From NCBI RefSeq assembly GCF_901000735.1, contig NC_081544.1, positions 33,803,235-33,867,234 on the forward strand: DNA of 64,000 bases, in the 5' to 3' direction. Both the position numbers and the translations under genes were made by a program. Below are positions 24,892-34,115 of this stretch, piece by piece. This stretch comes from Corylus avellana (Eukaryota > Streptophyta > Magnoliopsida > Fagales > Betulaceae). Under the pieces are notes generated by a model. It had not been told where the DNA came from, made no database searches, and saw only the letters and a list, made by a program, of their open reading frames with translations. The stretch's first letter is position 1, and each line of letters starts with the position of its first letter.

Positions 24892-25666
24892 TGTTGATGC
24901 ACAGTTTTTCCAAATGATGACGTGGTACGCCTGCCGAGCTTGAGCTGACCAAGGCACGAACCATTTGACTGCACAATAAAGAAGAAGAAAGAAGGATCGA
25001 AGTGACCGGGGTGAGCCGGCGGGAACAATTCGATGCCTAAGTCAGAATGAGAAAGAAAGATGATATTGTCAACAACTACAGAGCAAGAGTTGCGATTACC
25101 TTTGCTTTGATAATATGACTTGTATTTATAGGCATCTGAGATAATTAGATTTCCCATTCATCAAGGAATCTTATCCCTTCATATCGGCTAAACAAACATT
25201 TGAATGAAAGATCATGTTTGTTAGTTGTTCCACGATTTCAGCGACTTGAGATCAGAGGATCAACTTTGTAACCTTTTAGGCGATGCTAAATTAGAGCGTT
25301 CGAGTAGGACTTGATCGCCTTTGTGATCTTAGATATCAACTGACATATCTTCATGGATATATGCAAGATCTAGATTGTAAAAAATATGATAACAAGATTA
25401 CCTAGATATTAAAAGTAACATCTTTCAGGATATTGGAGTTATTCCTTTTACCGAGACTTACATGTCCTGAATTATTCTCGGACTTTATGGTCTCGGCTAG
25501 AGGTTGCCTCGGATTCGTGGTCTCGGATCACATGAGTAGGTCTCGTCTCGGATCACATGAGTAGGTCTCGGATTTGGGCCTCCCATAAGCAGGTCCCGGA
25601 TTTGGGTCCCTTCTGGCTGGGCCCAAGGACTGCTCAATAAATAGTAGGCTGGTTCATGACCTAACA
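24892..25666 (-). mobile_element. Solo LTR of a retrotransposon, 775 bp, minus orientation
   Basis: On the minus strand it begins TGTTAGGTCATGAACC and ends TGCATCAACA, the TG...CA format. Inside, in that orientation, are a TATA-like CTATAAATA followed by a transcribed-type R/U5 region with TTAGGCATCG and CCCGCCGGCTCACCCC, a style common in plant Gypsy LTRs. The upstream part has repeated CTCGG-type words. The flanks GGAGG and GGGGG are a near-match 5-bp target duplication. No second LTR or internal coding is present. Confidence 0.6.
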
Positions 25667-25772
25667 GGGGGACAGAACAATTTTTAAAAAATGACATATT
25701 CTAAGAAGAATTTTAAAACTTTTCTGCCCTGATTGTCAATCAAAACAAGATTTTTGCTTGTATTATATACAC

Positions 25773-25917
25773 CGTAAATTTAGTCTTACGGCGTCAACTT
25801 AATTTATGAGACCTTTGCTATCCTAAAAAGTCGACATAGTTTTGAGATTCACTTTTGCTGTGAGTCCCAAAACAGTGTCGATTCAATATAACAAAAATCT
25901 ATGCGGGCATAGAAGCT
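25773..25917. repeat. Inverted-repeat arm (right)
   Basis: The reverse complement of 22775-22945 with scattered substitutions and small gaps. The inner edge is CGTAAATTTAGTCTTACGGC; the outer edge ends at ATAGAAGCT. The internal hairpin (TTTTGAGATTCAC / GTGAGTCCCAAAA) is kept but less perfect. Confidence 0.65.
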
Positions 25918-26329
25918 GGATCCTTCAAATTAACACCCATTCGGTTTAGACCCAGCAAAACCAAGAGCAACCCTTACGGCTAAGCCTCAATAAATCTAAC
26001 CAGAAATACCAAAATTAAATATCCAACTTAAAGTACCAACAATCGTCCAAACCTTCAGCAATTCAAGTCTTTGAAAATCTTCCCTTTTCCCGAATCCCTC
26101 TTTGATTAGGAAAAAAAAAAAATCTTTGAAAATCTAACTGAATCAAGAATCATAAATAAAAATGATGAACTTAACCTTTAAAGGACCTAGTCAATCCACT
26201 CGGCCAAACTCACTTACTACTTTTCTTCTTCTTCTTCTCTCTTTCGTTAATTTCTTGTCTTCTCACTCTTATGATCGGCTGATATAGGAAGGGAAGGGAA
26301 GAAGATAGAAAGTGTTAGTTTTTTTGTTG

Positions 26330-26660
26330 GCTAAATTCGATGATTAAAACGGACACTTCAAGTAACAAGAATTTGTTAAATTGTCAGTTATCCAAAAAAC
26401 TTAACTTTTGAGACTGATAGTTTAATATGGTATTAGATCCAAAGGTACTGGGATCGAACCTTAACTCCGTCAAATCAACTCCCATTTAAATTAAATATTT
26501 CACGTGTTGGGCCGCACCTATTAAAAGGAAGAGTTTGAGTTCACACGTGAGAGGAAGTGTTAAAGTGTTGATTAAGTAATTAAATTTACCTATTTCTATC
26601 AGCTTAAGCTTTTGGGATAAATAATAATTTAATATAGTATCAGAGCATGTTAAATTACCT
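26330..26660. repeat. LTR/TRIM-type fragment with PBS-like end
   Basis: Contains TGTTAAATTGTCAGTTATCC, CACACGTGAGAGG and AGCTTAAGCTTTTGGGATAA followed by TAGTATCAGAGC, one base from the tRNA-iMet primer-binding motif. Related to 8890-9120. Too decayed for ends to be fixed. Confidence 0.45.
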
Positions 26661-27344
26661 TTTGGACGGCTCGTAGCTTCCAGGTTTATTTTACAATGTA
26701 ATTATGCTTTAACTAAACTAGGGGTCTTTAAGCTTTTATATATATATATATAGGTACGTATTTCCATCAGGGAATTCGTGATAAGCTGAGCTAAGGGAGT
26801 TATCTTATTTGTAAGCTATAACTCATTTCTCTTAAAGTGATTTGTGGTTTGCAGTAGTTCATTGATAAATTACGGTTGAGAAATCTATCGGCAGGGTTCG
26901 ATAAAAAAGAATCACATTTAAAGAAGATTGTGAGCAAGGCAACAAGTTTGAGGTTTGTCGATAATTTTTTTATAATAATTTCTTGCATTTTGATTGCCCC
27001 ATAAAAGTTTTACTTTTAGAACGACTTTTAAAATATTTTCTTTTCATCATCAAAATATTTGTGTCTATTTACTTTATTGCTTTACATATTTTAGTACTTC
27101 AATTATTTATTAATTCCGCATTAATTGTCATAAACACACATTTAGAGTCGGTATACGTACGTTTTTCAGAAAGTGAAAGTGAAATTGAAGGGAAGGTGTG
27201 ACCGCGCGGTGAAGAAAGAAAGAGAAGGTTGATTTGCAGATACGAACCCCTTTCCCTCATCTAACCTCTCTCTCCATGGTCACTGTTTCTTTCTCTCTCA
27301 AACGCCAGCCCTCTCTCTCTCTCTCGCTTCTGACCCTGACGTAT

Positions 27345-27384
<40 letters not shown>

Positions 27385-28105
27385 CATCTCTCTCCCTCTT
27401 GCTCCGTGTTCGAAGTGAGACTAAGGAAAGAATTAAGAAGGAGAAAAGCCTGCCGACAGGGAGAAAAGAAAGAAATATGAGAAAAATGAGAAAAGAAAAG
27501 AAATAATTGAGTAGTTAAGAGTGGTTGTCGGTAGACGTGGGCTGGGGGGAAAGAAAAGAAAGAAAGAAAAATAATAAATAAGAAAGAACATGCGTGATTG
27601 AGGAAAAATAATAAAATAGTAAAAGAGTGTCGGCCATGTTAAGAAAAATGGGAAAAGTGGAAATGATTCGGGTGCAGGTTTTCCCAAAACTGACCCATCA
27701 TTCTTAAAATAATTAATCTAATTCTCTCTACTAATAAATCATTCACTATAAAATCATCCTCTAAATTGATAGAATAATATTCTGTTAACCTAATAAAATC
27801 ATCATATCTCTTAAAACACCAAATAAAATAATCTGCAGATAACCTCATAAAAATAATCAAGGCTTATGATATAATCATCTCAAATCAATCTGTTTAGAAA
27901 AAAAAAAAATCATCTCAAATCAATATTCAGACCTATAATATTTATATAACATCGAATTTTTCTCAAAATAAATATCATTATTTAATATAAATATGAAAAT
28001 AGTCTTTTATCATCAAAATAATATCTTTAAATGAAGATTTTAAATCTGAAACGCTATAGAATATGTTAGAAAAAATTTTGGACTTAACCATTGGAAACTC
28101 TCCAC

Positions 28106-28930
28106 CAGTGGCGGATCCAGACAATTCATATTGGGGGTGCCGCTAAAATTTTTTTGGCGTCTTAAAAATTTTTTCCACCCTAAAAATTTTGTAATTTACA
28201 CAATATATGTATCACAAAAAAAATATATACATAAAAATTCATAAATATGTGCTCAAATTGATATATTAGAAATGTAACATGTCGGCACTATATCAAAAAG
28301 ACAGAAATACAAAAAAAAAAAAAAAAAGTGTCTAGAATTGCACTTTACGTTCTCTTAAAAGTACAAAATCATCAAGTATCGAATTTAAATCAAAGCTCTC
28401 AGCAATTTCCCTTTCAATATAGAGAAATGAACTATTTGCAAGAAAATCATCCTCAATTTTGTTGCAAAGTCAAAGTCGTGTTTTAACAATTTTTATTGCT
28501 GAAAATGCTAGTTCGGTAATTACTAAGATATATTCTTCTCTTAATTTGATCAAAGCCTAAAGAGGCTAAACAATATCATAACACAAATATAACACTTCCA
28601 GAATAAAAAAAGTAAGCAGATTCTTACACCCTAAAACACAAAAATCTATACTTTGCAGTTCATGACCACCCACGAAATGATAAAAAAAAATGCAAAACTC
28701 TACTTCTCTCCCAGTTGTGTTCACCATCAGTCTCCTAGCAGCAACTTGTATTCATATATATATATATATATATATATATGAAGGTTTTATTATTGAGTTC
28801 TTCTTCTACTAACTATTTCTTCTTATTTTCTTGGTGTGTATATAAGATCAGAGCGCCAACATGCAAGTGGCCACAGAGCAGGGAAGGGAGTGCCACGGCA
28901 CCCCCAACCACCAACGTGGCTCCGCCACTG
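28106..28930 (-). mobile_element. Deleted hAT transposon with transposase C-terminal remnant, 8-bp TSD
   Basis: Terminal inverted repeats are CAGTGGCGGATCCA at the left and, on the other strand, CAGTGGCGGAGCCA at the right. A perfect 8-bp target duplication CTCTCCAC lies at 28098-28105 and 28931-28938. The matching unoccupied site is seen in the copy 1 block near 16237 (GGAAACTCTCCGCCCATATG). On the minus strand about 28558-28332 encodes the decayed end of a hAT transposase (dimerisation-domain end, LREEYILVITELAFSAIKIV..., ending LLRERKVQF) with an in-frame TGA. It is non-autonomous, with 825 bp remaining, and contains an (AT)n tract near 28757-28779. Confidence 0.9.
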
Positions 28931-29171
28931 CTCTCCACCCATATGTAGTCTTCTAATTTTTGCATGTGCTCCTCGTTCAAAAAGTAAACATTGACGTGGT
29001 CCAAGGAAAAGATAAGAAAACAAAAGCAATAATGAAAATTAATGGAGATATCATGTGCTATTGAAGAAACTATGTCCAAGTTCACTTGGACACGATGGGC
29101 CAATGTGAACTTTGGAAAGCATGGGTCAAAGAGTCCACGCGGAAGAATTTGTAGGATAGGGGGATTTCCCA

Positions 29172-29820
29172 ATGGTCCCTAAATTATCATCTTTTTTTAT
29201 CAAATCACTAGGTTTAAGTTTTGTCAATTTTAGGGTTCCAATCTTTATCAAATTGATCCTTTCATTAGAATTTCGTTGATTTTTTAACATTTGGACACTC
29301 TAAATTGCCATGTAAAGTCGTGTTACGTACCATGACATGTAGGGATTTAGGCAGAGTTTGATATGAGTAGGAGCTAAGGGCCAAAAATTTTAATATGTAA
29401 GAGCCAATCAACAAAAAAAAAAAAATCTAAGATTTTTTTTTTTTTACCATAATTTTTTAATCTTGTGTTGGGGAAGGGAGCATGGCCTACACCGGCCACC
29501 CATCTCCGGCACTAATGGCATGGGCATGTGATCATCAAAGCACCCTCGTTAATTTTTTTCTTAAATTACGATGATGATGTGTCATGTTGATGTAGCATTA
29601 TGTGACAAGTTAGTGTGTTCAGATACTAAATAGACATATTAATAATGCCATTAGGACACGTTAGCTTTTAATCGAGTATTATATGACATGTACATCAAAA
29701 AAATGAAGGGAACTCAGAATAATCTATTTGATAAAGATTAAAAGTTTAGATAGTAAATTGACAAAATTTAAATATTAAGAAGAGATTTGGTTAAAAGTAC
29801 TAATCAGGGACCTCTAACAC
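29172..29820. mobile_element. Foldback element shared by NRX blocks 2 and 3
   Basis: The ends GGTCCCTAAATTATC and, on the other strand, AGGTCCCTGATTAG open inverted arms that pair over roughly 150 bp (for example TTTATCAAATTGAT against TTTATCAAATAGAT). A truncated copy lies at 38496-39020 upstream of copy 3. The copy 1 block lacks it. No clear target duplication. Confidence 0.6.
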
Positions 29821-30793
29821 GTTTTTACTGTTTAAAAATAAAATAAAAATATTAAAGAAAGAAGAAAGAAAATTACAAACAAGATTAGAGAAATTACCGA
29901 CCAACATGCAAAGGAGTGGAACTTTATCCCAAAAACAACTAATTCATTCACCTCGGTCCTCGGTTACACAAAAGATTCTATCGGCTTGCGCAAGCATATA
30001 ATATTCCCATGACATCATGTGTTTAACTTTTCGTTTTGTTTCAATCAAATGACATGGAATTTTTCAAAGTCGTCCTAGACCAAAAAAAAAAAAAATTATT
30101 TATTTTATTTCTTTAAAATAAACATCCAATATATTCTCTTTTGCAAAAGAGAATATCCCTTTAAGAAAAAAGGGATATTCTCTTTTGCATTCTACAAGCC
30201 ATCTCCTCACCATTTCTTCTCTCTTAACCTTTATTTATTTTTTGAAAAAATTAAAATGTTAAACTGAAGAGATGGTTTGTAGAATGCATTGTAACATTCC
30301 TCAAAAAAAAAAAGAAAAAAAAAAAGAACATTCTTAGTTTCCGGTCTTTTGCTTTTTGTTGTTGCTATAATTGTCTTGGATTTTGATATGGTTCAGTAGA
30401 TACTAGGTTGTGCATAACTCACACAAAGTTGATACCTCTTCTCTTTTGAGGCAAATCAAGTTTAGTGTAAAATCCCATGAGCAAGCTTGGGAGAATGCCC
30501 TGATGTGGAAAATATATTGAAGGCTCTCCTAAGTCCTAATGGACTTATTTTTTTTTAAGTAACTTATGATGTTGTTATCAGGAAATCATTCCCTGTTATC
30601 TCATCACTAGAGTGAATTTTAAATGATTCTTTATTAGATGAACTTACAATTATTTTAGATAACTCTAATTATAAATTAATTAGAGTTTTCATTTATTACA
30701 CATATATAATTAACACTTCTACGGAGTTTGAATAGGACACTTGGTCACATTCTGTTTTAGGAATAAGCGTTGCAATGTATACTATAACTTTTA

Positions 30794-31283
30794 GGGGCAA
30801 ACCCAAGATTTGTAACTTGGAGGGACGAACTTACACAAATACATAGATACATATACTATAGTATCCCTATATATCTATTTGTGTGTTTATATAAAATAAA
30901 TATAGAGAAGCCTTAAATTTAAGCTATTATTGCATACAAAAGTTACATGTGTTAATATAAATTAAACCCTTTATTTTAATGAGATCCCCCGGAGCTCCAA
31001 AAAATGGCAGAGTCAAGTCTAAATAATGTAGTAAACCGAAAGTCATTAATTAAATGGAGAAATTTCGGTTTTTTTAAGTTAATAGAAGGGAAAAAACTAA
31101 CCGAAAATTTTAGGAGGGCAAAAATATAATTTTGGGGGATAAAAGTAAAATTAAAAAAAAAAAATCCTAAAAAGGGCAAAAATATAATTTTGGGAAGACA
31201 TATTTCTAAAAGTATTATATATTAAGAAAATTTAGAAAATATTTGGGGACCCCCCCACCCACAACCATTCCCATGATAACTTG
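30794..31283. mobile_element. 490-bp insertion with 10-bp direct repeats
   Basis: ATAACTTTTA occurs at 30784-30793 and 31284-31293, and the sequence between is absent from the equivalent places in block 1 (near 17742) and block 3 (near 39833). It starts GGGGCAAACCCAAGATT and has a GGGGACCCCCCCA run near its right end, a hAT-like or Mutator-like style. It encodes no protein that I can identify. Confidence 0.7.
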
Positions 31284-31770
31284 ATAACTTTTACAATTAA
31301 TTTTTGGTAGTTTAGTGGATATTATGGTAATTGAAAGTTTGAGAAGATATTGTCAATTGTGTGATAATTTGAGGGAGTATGTGGACTTCTCAAAAAATAT
31401 AACTTGTCAATTTAATTAATTAATAATTTGAGAATAACTTCTATAAGGTCTTGGTACAAATCAAGACATTTGTGCCAACCAATAAGGACTTGACAAATCA
31501 GCGAAGAACACTTTAAGGAAAATAAGCAAAAACATTGAATTTTTATTCTCATATAAAAACCTTTCCTTCACTTTTCCTATTTATTTACCAAGCCATGCAC
31601 CACAATGCTGCTGCCGGCGGCGGCTGCCACGGATCCAGCATACTTAATTTACTTATTAAGTATGCACTTAATAATTATTTGGCCTCTTATAAAAATGCAA
31701 CGCTTTATAAAAGAAAATTATAGTAAAAAAATGTCATCCGTTGGATCCGAGCATATTCCGTCAGGAATTG

Positions 31771-31776
31771 CACGTG
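31771..31776. promoter_or_regulatory. Conserved G-box of NRX copy 2
   Basis: CACGTG, 250 bp before the copy 2 ATG, in the same context as copies 1 and 3. A TATAA sits at 31953-31957, 68 bp before the ATG. Confidence 0.5.
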
Positions 31777-32020
31777 ATTCAACCAAAAGCATTGCAGAAA
31801 AAGGCAAAACTGCATTTGTCCTTCTGCATACAGCCAATAGACCCAATTGGTCAATGTGTCACCAACTCCACATAGTACCCACGGGCCACAGAAGCTAAGC
31901 GGGATTTCTTAACCACGATGAAAGAAAACTCTAGAAACTTCTGTGGTTCCCTTATAAGTGATCCTCTCTCACACTGAGCTTCTTGCGCAGAACATTGACG
32001 AGCACTGAGAAGAAAAAGAA

Positions 32021-34041
32021 ATGGCGGGTGGTGAACAATGCGTGACCCAGATCAACGACGGGGATGCTCTTGAATCTCCCTCTCTCCTCTCTTCTTCGGA
32101 GAGGGACTTTCTTGTCCACAACAACGGTGAGCAGGTACGTGATTTTTTTTTAGAAAATTACAGTTCACCCCTTCAAAGTTGACACCATTTTTTAATTCGA
32201 ACACTAAAATTTCAATGTTTGCAATCCACTTTCCCAAAGTTTCAAATTTTTGCAATTTGACCAATTTTATCCAAAACTTCTCATATTACTCATAATTCTT
32301 ATTTTTTATTTTTTATAAAAAAAATTTAAAAAAATTTGGGGTGGTCGTAGCCACCCCTTTGGTCATCTGGTCATTTTTGCACCCCAAATTTGTTTTCGTT
32401 TTAAAAAAAAAATACAAAATAAATCAGGGGCAATATGGTAATTTTGAGATGATATTGGTCGAATTGAAAAAAATTAGAACTTTGTGGGGATGGATTGCAA
32501 AAATCGAAACTTTGATATTCGAATTGAAAAACGCTGTCAACTTTGAGAGAGTAAACTATAATTTTCACTTTTTTTTTTTTTCGATAGTTCAGAGGTATTT
32601 GAATTTCCATTTTCTCATTAATAATTTTGGGGGAGAAGGGTTGTGGAACCAAACAAATGAACCCAGAAAAATTTTCAAACTGACATGGCAGACCGTGACT
32701 TGGCAGATCGTGAGTGGCAGAAAAGGAAGAGATAATTGCATTTTTTTTAAGGATAGAGTTTTCCTCCAAACTGTGTTGGATGAAATTCTTGTAACATATT
32801 CTATAAAAATAGAGTAGAGATTTTCGGCAGTCTGGGGTCATCCCAGCGTCTGCGAAAGTTTGAAGTGGCCAAATTTATTTATTTATTTTTAATTGAAGAA
32901 GAGATATATTAAAGGAAAATCCAAATTTGAGGTATTAGCACTAAAATTGAGGTATTAACACCAAATTTGAGACATTAGCACCAAATTTAAGATGTTCGAA
33001 TCCCTTTTTGGTGATACAATCTCTAAAAGGTTAACCTTTCACCCCTAGATTTTAGTTTTGAATCAAAAAACAAGTTTAGAGGCATTAGAAATTAAATATT
33101 AACTCATAGAAATTTAACTAAGAAAATTTTTATTTTTTATTTTTTTAATATATGTCCAATGCATAACAGGACTCGGAAGAGAGAGATTTTTCCACAAATA
33201 TATATATATATATATATGCTTAGGAAGTTTGCCTTGTGAGTGAGTACCTATGATCAGATTCTGTAAGACTTTACCCAGTGAGTGATTTTGTATGTCAAAA
33301 TGTGGAGATCTAATTCCTCTGTTAGCTCTAATTCTAGCTTGTCACCTGACGTGGTGAATTTCGAACAATTTTCTGTTGAAGGTGATAATGATTTTAAATT
33401 TGATAAATGGAATATCCCCAAACTCTCTACTTCTGATGTTTATATTACTTCTTGGTTAAAATCTTCTTTTAAGATTTCATATTCTGTAAAAACTGTTGAA
33501 TAAACATTTGCTATTTCAGGTAAGAATCAAACTATTACCTTGTTTAATAAGAAATTTGTTAATGATTATCTTGCTAAAGGTTACAAATTCTTGCATATTG
33601 GTTATGTTCAAGTTGCAGTCAAGCCTTTGACTCGATTTGGTATCAAAGCCTTAATAGACTACCGATCCTCTCACTTTCCCAGTTGGGTACGAAGAGGCTC
33701 TCCTGCGGCAGGTTCGTGTTCGTTCAAGTGCTAGGACACGGATGCTTTGGTAGGTACGGGTGTGGGCCATGACGGGGAAAGCCGTCCCTCACGCTTGGAG
33801 TTAGGGTTGGTCAGGCATAAGCAACTTGGTGTCATGCCCCTCGAGTCTTTGTCGGACGAGAGCTCCCATTTGGTATCAGAGCCATAAGAGTTCCGGTCTC
33901 TTTGTTGCCTTGATGTACACCCTGTTATCTTCTAACCTCCCTGATTATCGTCTTGCTTTTGATCTTTCTGAGTCCTTGCTCCCTATTAACCTTTCTCTGT
34001 ATAAAGCTCCTAGTTGTTGAACGGTAGTCCACCACCCCGTC

Positions 34042-34115
<74 letters not shown>

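Larger units (their letters stand above)
25667..28059. other. Repeat-rich intergenic region
   Basis: Holds the right inverted-repeat arm (25773-25917), an LTR-like fragment with a PBS-like TAGTATCAGAGC (about 26330-26660), a (CT)n tract (about 27338-27379) and purine-rich DNA (27420-27600). No gene recognised. A ~20-bp phrase around GAAAAGCCTGCCGAC near 27443 resembles one at 20-40 of the window. Confidence 0.5.
28060..32020 (+). repeat. Upstream duplicated block of NRX copy 2
   Basis: Aligns with the block upstream of copy 1 (from 16190) and copy 3 (to 40569). It carries two private insertions, 28106-28930 and 30794-31283, and shares with copy 3 a foldback segment (29172-29820) and the stretch from CTATCGGCTTGCGCAAGCAT through TTGTGCATAACTCACACAAA that copy 1 lacks or has lost. 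Between 30130 and 30290 is a small stem-loop array built on TATTCTCTTTTGC and TTCTACAAGCCATCTC. No gene. Confidence 0.75.
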
